From assembly GCF_012935715.1 (NCBI RefSeq), contig NZ_CP052860.1, forward strand, positions 5,146,001 through 5,210,000: DNA of 64,000 nt, given 5' to 3'. Both the position numbers and the translations under genes were made by a program. Shown here one piece after another: positions 36,982-44,532 of this stretch. This DNA comes from Pseudomonas sp. ADAK13. GTDB taxonomy: Bacteria > Pseudomonadota > Gammaproteobacteria > Pseudomonadales > Pseudomonadaceae. Within the stretch, counting starts at the first letter, position 1. Every line of letters starts with the position of its first letter. Below the pieces are notes generated by a model, which saw nothing but the letters and a program-made list of their open reading frames with translations, did not search any database and was not told the DNA's origin.

Positions 36982-39075
36982 ATGGCGCAAACGCTGTTCA
37001 AGCTTTTCTTCACCCAGCGGCTGGCAGCCTTGGCCAGCACCGAGTCGTTGCGGGCCATACGCGAGGGGCTGTTGTGGATCCTGCCATGCCTGCTGGTATC
37101 GGCGGGTTTCCTGATCCTGTCCGAATGCGCCCGGGTGCTGGGTTTCGACCCGCAGGTGGTGGCCTTCCTGGCGGGCCTTCACAACAAGATCAGTTCGGTG
37201 ATCCCGTTGCTGGTGGCCGCTTCCATCGGTTACATGCTCGCGATTCAATACCGCCTGCCGCAGTTGCCGGTAGCGTTCCTCTGCCTGGCCCATGTAGTGA
37301 TCGCCACGTTTGTGTTGCGGGATTTCCCTCGCGCCTCCGCGACCTTTGTGTTGTTTATCGCGATTGCCTCGCCGCTGCTCAATGTGCCGGTTATCGCCTG
37401 GCTGCACCGGCGGCGCTGGACCCGGTTGGTCAACGAAGACCTGGTGGGCCACAACCTCAAGGGCACCATCAATATGGTGGTGCCGGGGGCGATTACGGCG
37501 CTCGGGCTGGTGATCGTGCTGTCCTTGCTGTTGCAGATTCCCCAGGTGGCGCAACTTCAGGGCCCGCAGGTGCTTGACGCATTGCAGTCGCCCTATGGCA
37601 CCGGCTTGTTTGTGACCCTGATGAATTCGCTGCTGTGGTTTTTTGGCATCCATGGCGTCTACGCCATGCAGCCGTTGTTTGATGTGTTGGACCAAGCCGT
37701 GGCGCTCAACAATGCGGCGATGGCGGCGGGTGAACCGATCAAATATGTGTTGAACGGCGGCTTGCTGGGCAGCTTCGCGTTTATCGGTGGCTCCGGCGGT
37801 GCGTTGAGCCTGCTGCTGGCGATCCTGGTGTTTTCCAGGAGCCAGTCCATGCGATTGGTGGCGATAGCCAGCCTGCCGCTGTCGTTGTTCAATGTCAGTG
37901 AAGTGCTGTTGTTTGGCCTGCCGATTATCCTCAACCCACGCCTGTTCATTCCCTTCCTGCTGGTGCCGGCGTTCAACGCGATGCTGGCGATCACGGTGGT
38001 GCAACTGGGCTGGGTGTCGCCGGCGGTGGTCAGTGTGCCGTTTACTGCGCCGGTGTTGCTCAACGCTTACCTGAGTACCCATGGCGACCTGGCGGCGGTC
38101 GTGCTGCAGGTGTTGTTGCTGGGGGTTGGCACGCTGATTTACGCGCCCTATGTGCGGGCGATTCATCGTCAGGCCACGGAAGGTGGCACGGTGTATTTGA
38201 AGTCGCTGGACATGACCTTTCGCGGCCTGGAAGAAAAAGGCCGCTTGCTGGAACTGGACCCGGTGATGGCCTCCCATAAGGCCCAGGCGCGCCGGGTCAG
38301 CGAGTTGAGCCATATCCAGCAGATCTGCGACTATGAGTTTTACCTCGAATTCCAGCCGCAGGTTTCGACCCGGACCGGGCTCTGCACCGGTTGCGAGGCG
38401 TTGATGCGTGCCCGGGATGCCGAGGGTACGGTGCATTCGCCCTGGGAATTCCTGCAATGGCTGGCCCACGCCAGGCTGATGCCCGACGTGGATGTGTGGG
38501 TGGCGTCCCAGGCGGTGCGCCAGTACCAGAAGTGGCAGAAGGTCGGCTTCGGGTTGCCGATGACGATCAATATTTCCAGCGCCACCCTCACCACTCCGGC
38601 TTACGGTGACCGGCTGGTGGAGATACTGGCCCAGGCCCACGGTCAGGTGTCGGTGGAAATCACCGAGGATGCGTTGGTGGGGGATATCCAGGGCACGCGG
38701 CAGATGATCGAGAAGCTGCAGGCGATTGGCGCCAAGGTGTACATCGATGACTTCGGCACCGGGTTTTCGGCGTTGAGCTATCTGCACCAGTTTCCGGTGG
38801 ATTTCATCAAGATCGACCGCAGTTTTGTGGTGGCCCAGCATGATCCAAAGGGCGCCCAGGTGTTGACCGGGATGTTGCGGTTTTGTGAGGCGCTGAACCT
38901 CGGCGTGGTGGTCGAAGGTGTGGAAACGGCCGAGCAGTTGGCGTTTTTGCAGTCGGGCTCGGAGTTGATCATCCAGGGCTGGTATTTCAGCAAGGCGTTG
39001 CCGGGGGATGAACTGGAGCAGTTCGTGCGCGGGCGGTACACCCAGATGCAGTCTAGCGCTCCAGAACCCCTCTGA
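36982..39075 (+). CDS. membrane EIIC-like transporter domain fused to an EAL phosphodiesterase domain
   Basis: A 697-residue two-part protein. Residues 1-395 form a multi-helix domain like EIIC of the cellobiose/lactose PTS family. His224 lies in WFFGIHG and Glu307 in FNVSEVLLFGLP, at the spacing of the substrate-binding His and Glu of ChbC. Residues 445-690 are an EAL domain with EAL at 472-474, NISSATL, VEITEDAL, DDFGTGFSALSY, IKIDRSF, VVEGVE and QGWYF, so all catalytic positions appear kept. It probably degrades c-di-GMP in response to a sugar-like ligand at the membrane; this is inferred. AGGGACAGG precedes the ATG. The LysR gene overlaps its 3' end. Confidence 0.9.
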   Translation: MAQTLFKLFFTQRLAALASTESLRAIREGLLWILPCLLVSAGFLILSECARVLGFDPQVVAFLAGLHNKISSVIPLLVAASIGYMLAIQYRLPQLPVAFLCLAHVVIATFVLRDFPRASATFVLFIAIASPLLNVPVIAWLHRRRWTRLVNEDLVGHNLKGTINMVVPGAITALGLVIVLSLLLQIPQVAQLQGPQVLDALQSPYGTGLFVTLMNSLLWFFGIHGVYAMQPLFDVLDQAVALNNAAMAAGEPIKYVLNGGLLGSFAFIGGSGGALSLLLAILVFSRSQSMRLVAIASLPLSLFNVSEVLLFGLPIILNPRLFIPFLLVPAFNAMLAITVVQLGWVSPAVVSVPFTAPVLLNAYLSTHGDLAAVVLQVLLLGVGTLIYAPYVRAIHRQATEGGTVYLKSLDMTFRGLEEKGRLLELDPVMASHKAQARRVSELSHIQQICDYEFYLEFQPQVSTRTGLCTGCEALMRARDAEGTVHSPWEFLQWLAHARLMPDVDVWVASQAVRQYQKWQKVGFGLPMTINISSATLTTPAYGDRLVEILAQAHGQVSVEITEDALVGDIQGTRQMIEKLQAIGAKVYIDDFGTGFSALSYLHQFPVDFIKIDRSFVVAQHDPKGAQVLTGMLRFCEALNLGVVVEGVETAEQLAFLQSGSELIIQGWYFSKALPGDELEQFVRGRYTQMQSSAPEPL

Positions 39076-39919
39076 AGGTTGCACTCAAGGCCCGCAATGT
39101 CTCGCGGGAGCGGCCATCACTGATCCGGCTGTGCAGCACGATTTCACTGACGGGCAATGCCGGTAATCCATACTGTTCACTCACCTCCACAGCGCCCGCC
39201 GGCGCCACCCGCCGGGCCAGCGCCGCCACACCCAGGCCGGCGCTGACTGCTGCCCCCACGGCCATGACCCCACCGCCGACAAACACTTCGGTCCAGTCAA
39301 TGCGCGCCTCATCCAGTGCTCGTACTGCCAGGTGCCGCACGCCGCAGGGCGAGGCCATGGTTGCCATGCGCAACGGTGTGCCCGGCGTGTGCTGCCAGGT
39401 GGGGGCGGCAAACCAGCCAAAACGTTCCACCACCAACACTTCAGCGTCCTGGCGATCGCCTTCGTTGCGCACGATCACGGCGTCCAGTTCGTTGCGGTCA
39501 AACGCCGTGACCAGGTCCCGGGAGGAGGCAATCCGCACCTCCAGAATCACCAGCGGGTCATACGCCGCCAGGCGGCTGAGCCACAGCGGCAGGTCCGGCC
39601 CGGCCACATGGTCGCTGATGCCGATCACCAGCCGTCGCGGTGCACCGTTGCCCATGTCGCCCAAGGCGCGCTCATGCGCATTGAGCAGCGCACGGGCGGC
39701 CACGATGAACTGCTCGCCCTGGGGCGACAGCTTCACGTGCCGGGGCGTACGCACCAACAGGCGGTAACCGAGGCGGTCTTCCAGGCGCTTGAGCTTGAGG
39801 CTGATGGCTGCCTGTGAGGTGTCCAGGGCCTGGGCCGCGCGGGTGAAGCTGGCGAAATCGGCCACCAGTACAAAGGCGTGCACCGTGTCGATATCCAGGG
39901 GCTTGAGTGCGTCGGTCAT
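39053..39919 (-). CDS. LysR-family transcriptional regulator
   Basis: A 288-residue regulator. The winged helix-turn-helix is at residues 8-67 (VHAFVLVADFASFTRAAQAL, DTSQAAISLKLKRLEDRLGY, VRTPRHVKLSPQGEQF), followed by a periplasmic-binding-like effector domain. It diverges from the DUF4865 gene, and a TATCAC-N11-GTGATA repeat sits between them, which suggests it controls that gene and itself. Its 3' end overlaps the EIIC-EAL gene by 23 bases on the opposite strand. Confidence 0.92.
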   Translation of the reverse strand: MTDALKPLDIDTVHAFVLVADFASFTRAAQALDTSQAAISLKLKRLEDRLGYRLLVRTPRHVKLSPQGEQFIVAARALLNAHERALGDMGNGAPRRLVIGISDHVAGPDLPLWLSRLAAYDPLVILEVRIASSRDLVTAFDRNELDAVIVRNEGDRQDAEVLVVERFGWFAAPTWQHTPGTPLRMATMASPCGVRHLAVRALDEARIDWTEVFVGGGVMAVGAAVSAGLGVAALARRVAPAGAVEVSEQYGLPALPVSEIVLHSRISDGRSRETLRALSATFRGVLER

Positions 39920-39929
39920 TTCAAATCCT

Positions 39930-39952
39930 TATCACACTTATATCTGGTGATA
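39930..39952. promoter_or_regulatory. LysR-type operator (TATCAC-N11-GTGATA)
   Basis: A perfect 6-base inverted repeat with an 11-base spacer, matching the LysR-box rule of T-N11-A symmetry. It lies 11 bases upstream of the lysR start and 57 bases before the divergent DUF4865 gene. Confidence 0.62.
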
Positions 39953-40008
39953 TCTTGATGAAATCATGGCTGGTGCGCAAGCTGGCCACTCATCTGAACA
40001 GGAGCGCC

Positions 40009-40566
40009 ATGATGTTTGCCAAACAGTATTCACACCGCTTGCCAGCCGATTACGACATGGGTGTCATCCGTGAGCGGGCCGCCCGCCTGGGGCCGTTGTG
40101 GGATCACGCCGAGGGTTTGCTGTTCAAGGCGTTTATCGCCCAGACTCGGGGGCAGGGGCCGGGCGTGGGCAACCTGTATTCGTCGGTCTATCTCTGGTCA
40201 GACCCGTTGCAGGCCGCGGACTTTCTGCTCGGCGAGCGTTTTCAGAAAGTCCTCGACAGTTTTGGCCAGCCACACATTGAGTCCTGGCTGCCGCTGGATG
40301 TGCAGCGTGGGCCGGCGCACAACGCCTTGAGTCTGTATCGGGAGGAATGGGCGCTGGCGCCGGGGGCGGACCGTGGGCAAGTCCTGGCCGCCGAAAAGGC
40401 CCGCAATCAGCAGATCGCAGACAGCGGCGATAACTTCGCGGTGTTCCTCGCGCTCGATGTACAGGCGTGGAAACTGGTGCGGATCACCTTGTCGGGCAAG
40501 GCGCTGGATGTGAGCCATCCGGGCAGTGGCTACGAGGTGTTTTACCTGGCACGGCCAGGGGTGTGA
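40009..40566 (+). CDS. DUF4865 family protein
   Basis: A soluble 185-residue protein. It reads MMFAKQYSHRLPADYDMGVI with ERAARLGPLWDHAEGLLFKA and YSSVYLWSDPLQAADFLLGE, typical of DUF4865 proteins, which are commonly encoded next to LysR regulators. The short monooxygenase-like pattern is a guess; the function is not known. AGGAG lies 5-8 bases ahead of the two adjacent ATG codons (40009 and 40012). An ORF extension to 39907 overlaps the regulator start and operator, so it is unlikely. A strong hairpin follows the stop. Confidence 0.82.
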   Translation: MMFAKQYSHRLPADYDMGVIRERAARLGPLWDHAEGLLFKAFIAQTRGQGPGVGNLYSSVYLWSDPLQAADFLLGERFQKVLDSFGQPHIESWLPLDVQRGPAHNALSLYREEWALAPGADRGQVLAAEKARNQQIADSGDNFAVFLALDVQAWKLVRITLSGKALDVSHPGSGYEVFYLARPGV

Positions 40567-40569
40567 TTG

Positions 40570-40601
40570 CCGGTAGCCGCCGATCCGTCGGCGGCTACCG
40601 G
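40570..40601. terminator. strong hairpin between convergent DUF4865 and cbtA genes
   Basis: A perfect 14-base stem (CCGGTAGCCGCCGA with its complement) closes a TCCG loop. It fills the gap between the two stops. No T-tract follows, so it may act as a bidirectional blocker or RNA end-stabiliser rather than a classic intrinsic terminator. Confidence 0.65.
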
Positions 40602-40606
40602 TGCCA

Positions 40607-41335
40607 TCAGGAGTTGAGACGCGCCTGAGGCTGGCTCAACTTGCGCTCGGCCACGGCGCCGAACACCAGGCCCAGGGTGGTCCACAGCACCAGTTGAATC
40701 CCCAGGGAGGCCACGCGGAATTTCCACAGCAACACCGCCGAGAACTGCTCCGGCACTTCATTGATGGTCGGGAACACACTGCCGGCCACCGACACGATCA
40801 CGACGTACAGCGCCACACCCAGAATGGCGCCGGCCCACACGCCACGGCTGGCAATCAGCTTGCGTGCGGCGTTGATCGCAATCACGGCGGCCGCCACCGA
40901 CACCAGCAGCATCAGGAAGAACAGTTTGGTACGTTGCGCAATGGTCGCCGGGTCGCCCACCGACGGCGGGTTGGCCGGGTACTTCAGCCCCGGCGCCACG
41001 ATGATCGTCACAAACGCCGCCAACGCCAGCAGCGCCGCCAGGCCACGGGGGCCAACCCGGCCAATGCGGCCAAGGGAGTAGGCGAACACCAGGGCGAAAA
41101 TGCCGCCCAGGGAGACGCTGTACACCACCACACCGGTGAACAGGCCGAAGGTGCTTTGTACGTCGCGACTCACCAGCTCTTCTTCCGGCGCGTCGCCGTG
41201 CATCTGTGCCATCTGATCTTCGAAGGCGATGGCCTTGTCGATCTGCGGTTCACCAAAGGTCTTGGCGAAACCAAACGCCAGGATCCCGGCCAGCAAGCCC
41301 ACCAGCATCCCGCGAACGAGTAAATGCCCTGTCAT
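40607..41335 (-). CDS. cbtA: CbtA cobalt transporter subunit
   Basis: A 242-residue inner-membrane protein with about five predicted helices. It begins MTGHLLVRGMLVGLLAGILA and carries DVQSTFGLFTGVVVYSVSLG, typical of CbtA, proposed as the membrane subunit of a cobalt uptake system. It follows cbtB after 15 bases, and a cobalamin riboswitch precedes the pair, which fits cobalt supply for B12 synthesis. I use ATG 41335 with GGAG upstream; a TTG at 41350 is the far limit. Confidence 0.92.
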   Translation of the reverse strand: MTGHLLVRGMLVGLLAGILAFGFAKTFGEPQIDKAIAFEDQMAQMHGDAPEEELVSRDVQSTFGLFTGVVVYSVSLGGIFALVFAYSLGRIGRVGPRGLAALLALAAFVTIIVAPGLKYPANPPSVGDPATIAQRTKLFFLMLLVSVAAAVIAINAARKLIASRGVWAGAILGVALYVVIVSVAGSVFPTINEVPEQFSAVLLWKFRVASLGIQLVLWTTLGLVFGAVAERKLSQPQARLNS

Positions 41336-41350
41336 GTCGTCACGCTCCAA

Positions 41351-41563
41351 TCAATGGCAGGGGAAACCCAGCAGGTGACGACCGTCATGCACAAACTCAT
41401 GCACGTACATGCCTTTGAACACGGCGGTTGCGCCTTGCTCGGCGCCAACGAAGTAAATCGCCAGCAACAGCAGCAGGCCGCCGAAGATCGCCCAGGGCAG
41501 GATTTCGCCCAGGGGAATGGACGGGATGGAAACGTCGGAATCAGTTGCAGCGGTATAAGCCAT
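41351..41563 (-). CDS. cbtB: CbtB cobalt transporter small subunit
   Basis: A 70-residue protein with one transmembrane helix (about residues 21-41, LPWAIFGGLLLLLAIYFVG) and a histidine-rich tail (MYVHEFVHDGRHLLGFPCH) that could bind cobalt. This is the CbtB layout. A TGGAGG ribosome site precedes the ATG, downstream of the cobalamin riboswitch. The longer reading frame back to 41722 runs through the riboswitch and is not coding. Confidence 0.93.
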   Translation of the reverse strand: MAYTAATDSDVSIPSIPLGEILPWAIFGGLLLLLAIYFVGAEQGATAVFKGMYVHEFVHDGRHLLGFPCH

Positions 41564-41608
41564 GAAAACCTCCAGGGATGACGCGTCCCGAAATGGATAG
41601 CGAGTTGG

Positions 41609-41690
41609 CTGAAACAGGGTCTGGCTTACGGCTATCAGGCCGAATACAGTGGCGCGACCGCGCCGGCATTGAACCGGCTTCCTGTTGCAG
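41609..41690 (-). ncRNA. cobalamin riboswitch upstream of cbtBA
   Basis: On the minus strand the RNA contains GGAAGCCGGTTCAATGCCGG, then GCGGTCGCGCCACTGT, then the B12-box-like AGCCGTAAGCCAGACC (41618-41633). A terminal stem forms between CTGCAACAGG (41681-41690) and CCTGTTTCAG (41609-41618). The elements and their order fit the cobalamin riboswitch class. It ends about 46 bases before the cbtB start, so control of translation or early termination is likely. Confidence 0.88.
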
Positions 41691-41761
41691 AATTTTTGAA
41701 ACATATTGAAACAACTTCGCAAGTCTACGCTGACTGCACCTTAAAACCAGAGCGATTTGTC

Positions 41762-42325
41762 ATGCAGGCTACCCGTTTGACCCTTATTGCCCACGCCAGC
41801 ACCCGCGCCCAGAAACGGGCACGCTTTGCGCTGGATGAGTCGGTGGAGATGGACTGGCAGCAGGCGCCGTTGTCCCTCGCGCAGCGCTTCAAGCGTGCGC
41901 CCCAGGTGCTGTGTGGACCGGAGGCGCGAACCCGGCAGACGGCGACGCTGTTTGCCGCCGATGCGTCGGTTGAAACAGCCTTGCGCGATTGCGATTTCGG
42001 CCGCTGGCAAGGGCTTGCCATTGATGAAGTCCAGCAGGCCGAACCCGAGGCGCTGCAGGCCTGGTTAACCGACAGCACCTCGGCGCCCCACGGCGGCGAA
42101 TCAGTGGCGCAGCTGTGTGAACGGGTAGGGCAGTGGTTGCAGTCCCTTGAGCAAACGCCGGGGCATGTGCTGGCCGTGACCCATCCGTTTGTCATCCGCG
42201 CAGCGCTGTTGCACGTGATGCAATGCCCGCCGTCGCAGTTCAACCTGATCGACGTCGAGCCGCTGTCATCCACCGAGTTGCGTTTCAACGGCCGTTGGCG
42301 CCTGCGCCTGGAAACTCACGCCTGA
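41762..42325 (+). CDS. histidine-phosphatase-family protein with degenerate RHG motif
   Basis: A 187-residue phosphoglycerate-mutase-like protein. The fold is recognisable: TLIAHASTRAQ at the place of the RHG motif, CGPEARTRQTATLF, DCDFGRWQGLAIDEVQ, and the second histidine in LAVTHPFVIRAALLH. The first motif reads AHA instead of RHG, so the phosphate-binding Arg is missing although His11 remains. Its position before cobF and divergent from cbtB suggests a cobalamin role, perhaps CobC/alpha-ribazole-phosphatase-like, but activity is uncertain. The start at 41762 was chosen by homology; the frame continues upstream to 41669. Confidence 0.82.
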   Translation: MQATRLTLIAHASTRAQKRARFALDESVEMDWQQAPLSLAQRFKRAPQVLCGPEARTRQTATLFAADASVETALRDCDFGRWQGLAIDEVQQAEPEALQAWLTDSTSAPHGGESVAQLCERVGQWLQSLEQTPGHVLAVTHPFVIRAALLHVMQCPPSQFNLIDVEPLSSTELRFNGRWRLRLETHA

Positions 42326-42383
42326 CGCCCCGAACATGGCAAAATCCGCTCCCCGCACCGAGAACACCCATGAAGACTTTCCC

Positions 42384-43139
42384 ATGAAACGCATCCTGAT
42401 CATCGGCATTGGCGCCGGCAACCCCGACTACATCACGATGCAGGCGGTCAAGGCGCTCAACCGCACCGACGTGTTTTTCCTGATGGACAAGGGCCAGAGC
42501 AAGGACAAGCTGATCGACCTGCGCCGGGAAATCTGCGAGACCTACATCACCGATCATGCCTACCGCTTTGTCGAGGCCGATTGCCCCGAGCGGGTGCGCG
42601 GTGATATCGACTACACCACCGCCGTCAAGGACCTGAACCGCGACAAGCAGCAGACCTTCGAGCGGATGATCAATGAAGAAATGGCTGACGGCGAAGTCGG
42701 CGCCTTCCTGGCCTGGGGCGACCCGGCGCTGTACGACAGCACCATCCGTATCCTGCAGGCGATTCTGGCCAGTGGCAGTTGTGTGTTCGAGTTTGAGGTG
42801 ATCCCCGGGATTACCAGCGTCCAGGCCCTGGCAGCGCAGCACAAAGTGCCGTTGAACCGCATCGGCCGCTCCATCGAAATCACCACCGGGCGCCGGTTGG
42901 CGGCGGGGCAGGCGAGTGATGCCGACACCCTGGTTGTCATGCTGGATGCCGAAGATTCCTACCGCACCGTGGCCGACCAGGACCTGGATATCTACTGGGG
43001 CGCCTACCTGGGCACCCCGGACGAAATCCTGATCAGCGGCAAAGTGGCCGAGGTGGCCGAAGAAATCGAACGGGTGCGCAAGGCGGCGCGCCAGGCCAAT
43101 GGCTGGATCATGGATACTTATTTGTTGCGCAAACCCTGA
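42384..43139 (+). CDS. cobF: precorrin-6A synthase (deacetylating) CobF
   Basis: A 251-residue SAM-dependent methyltransferase of the aerobic cobalamin pathway. It methylates C-1 of the corrin ring with loss of the acetyl group to give precorrin-6A. It starts MKRILIIGIGAGNPDYITMQ, the tetrapyrrole methylase motif, followed by FFLMDKGQSKDKLIDLRREI, AFLAWGDPALYDSTIRIL and FEVIPGITSVQALAAQHKVP, all CobF-like. The start is at 42384; upstream codons to 42336 are not supported. The esterase gene follows 12 bases later. Confidence 0.95.
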   Translation: MKRILIIGIGAGNPDYITMQAVKALNRTDVFFLMDKGQSKDKLIDLRREICETYITDHAYRFVEADCPERVRGDIDYTTAVKDLNRDKQQTFERMINEEMADGEVGAFLAWGDPALYDSTIRILQAILASGSCVFEFEVIPGITSVQALAAQHKVPLNRIGRSIEITTGRRLAAGQASDADTLVVMLDAEDSYRTVADQDLDIYWGAYLGTPDEILISGKVAEVAEEIERVRKAARQANGWIMDTYLLRKP

Positions 43140-43151
43140 AGGTTGATGCCC

Positions 43152-43871
43152 ATGCTCAAACTGATCGCCCTCACCTTGGCGCTGTTTACCAGCGCTGCCC
43201 ATGCCGAAGCTGAATTGCACACGGACTTGCCGCTGCCGTATCTGGAGCAGACCCAAAGCGATGCGCGCAACGAGCCGCTGGTGATCTTCCTGCATGGTTA
43301 TGGCAGTGACGAGGCGGACTTGTTCGGGCTCAAGGACCGCTTGCCGTCGACCTGGACCTACCTGTCTGCGCGGGCACCGATGCCGGTAGAGGGCGGTGGT
43401 TATCGCTGGTTTCGCAAGAAGCCGGGCGATGGCGATTTTGATGGCGAGACCGCCGATTTGCAGAGCAGCGCCAAGCTGATCGAAGACTTCGTCGCCCAGG
43501 CCACCACCAAGTACCACACCCAACCTGAGCGGGTGTTTCTGGTGGGCTTCAGCCAGGGGGCGATCATGTCCTACGAGGTGGGGCTGCGGCATCCCGAAAA
43601 CCTGCGCGGGATTGCGGCGTTGAGTGGCAGCGTGTTGCCGGTGCTCAAGGCAGAGCTAAAGCCGGACGAGCGACTGGGCAAACTGGCGATTTTCATCGGC
43701 CACGGAACCCTGGACCAGGCGCTGCCTTACTACTCGGCTACGCGGGCCAATGAGGCGTTGCGGGGGATTGGCCTCACGCCGGAATTCCACGGCTACCCGG
43801 GAATGATTCATACCGTCGGTGAGGCGGAATTGCTGGACTTGAAGCAGTGGCTGGAAAACAGCCTGCGCTGA
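43152..43871 (+). CDS. exported carboxylesterase/phospholipase-like alpha/beta hydrolase
   Basis: A 239-residue hydrolase with a signal peptide (MLKLIALTLALFTSAAHAEA). The alpha/beta-hydrolase core has FLHGYGSDEADLFGL for the oxyanion region, nucleophile GFSQG (VFLVGFSQGAIMSYE), and late Asp and His (HGTLDQALP and PGMIHTVGEAEL). It resembles the phospholipase/carboxylesterase family but exported. AAGG precedes ATG 43152 with 9-base spacing; ATG 43146 is an alternative. It is probably co-transcribed with cobF, though no link to cobalamin is evident. Confidence 0.88.
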   Translation: MLKLIALTLALFTSAAHAEAELHTDLPLPYLEQTQSDARNEPLVIFLHGYGSDEADLFGLKDRLPSTWTYLSARAPMPVEGGGYRWFRKKPGDGDFDGETADLQSSAKLIEDFVAQATTKYHTQPERVFLVGFSQGAIMSYEVGLRHPENLRGIAALSGSVLPVLKAELKPDERLGKLAIFIGHGTLDQALPYYSATRANEALRGIGLTPEFHGYPGMIHTVGEAELLDLKQWLENSLR

Positions 43872-43881
43872 GTCCCGCGAT

Positions 43882-44460
43882 TCATTTACCGCCGATAATC
43901 TGCTTCACCAACAGTGCATGGCCTTTCTCGTCATCCGCCCGGGAAATGGCCTGCACCACCAACTGGTGGCTGCCGGAGCCCGTGAGGAATGTGGAGCTCA
44001 GGGTCTTGCCGCCGCCCATGGTCGCGGTGCTGTCAACCTGGCGCAGGGCCAGGCCCTTGACGGTGAGTTTCTTCTCGGCGCCTTTCTTGAAGTCTGGCAG
44101 GGCAGCGCTTTGCTCCTTGACGAAATCCGCCACGGCACCGTCGAGGAACTGCGGGTCATTGTCCTTGATCAGGCCGGTGGCGCTCGGTTTTTCGACGACA
44201 AAGATCACGCTTTTAGTGGCCTGGTCGCTGTACATCGTACCGGTGGCGCCTGCGGTGCCGTGCTCGGCATCACCGGCCGGCAGTGGGTCGGCCAGGTAGG
44301 ACGTGGGCAGGTTGAAGCTGAACTTGCCGTCCAGGGTGGAGATGGTCTGGGTGGCGGTTTTCTGCGCGGCCGGCTTGCTGGCGGCGAGGACTTGGCTGGC
44401 GCCGAAGCCGGCGGCCAGCGCGAGGGCCAAGAGGGCTGCGGTCTTGCTGAGGGTGGCCAT
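43882..44460 (-). CDS. DcrB-like periplasmic protein
   Basis: A 192-residue exported protein. The signal peptide is MATLSKTAALLALALAAGFG (cut after VLA); unlike E. coli DcrB it has no lipobox cysteine. The mature region aligns with DcrB by eye: TLDGKFSFNLPTSY, MYSDQATKSVIFVVEK, VKGLALRQVDSTATMGGGKT and GSGSHQLVVQAISRADDEKG. DcrB is a periplasmic protein needed by some phages and tied to envelope homeostasis in enterics; the role here is unknown. It is convergent with the esterase gene. Confidence 0.78.
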   Translation of the reverse strand: MATLSKTAALLALALAAGFGASQVLAASKPAAQKTATQTISTLDGKFSFNLPTSYLADPLPAGDAEHGTAGATGTMYSDQATKSVIFVVEKPSATGLIKDNDPQFLDGAVADFVKEQSAALPDFKKGAEKKLTVKGLALRQVDSTATMGGGKTLSSTFLTGSGSHQLVVQAISRADDEKGHALLVKQIIGGK

Positions 44461-44532
44461 GAAGCTCTCCAGGGATGAACGAAATTGCGCCGTATTCTGT
44501 CAGAATTTTCGCAAGATCGTTCATCTCGGTCC

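Noticed and set aside
36913..39084. 723-codon minus-strand frame opposite the EIIC-EAL gene
   Set aside because: Very long but composed of His/Gln/Arg-rich sequence without motifs; the plus-strand frame has complete domain signatures. Long antisense frames are common in GC-rich DNA.
41564..41722. N-terminal extension of cbtB
   Set aside because: The extension is translated from the cobalamin riboswitch; the supported start is at 41563.
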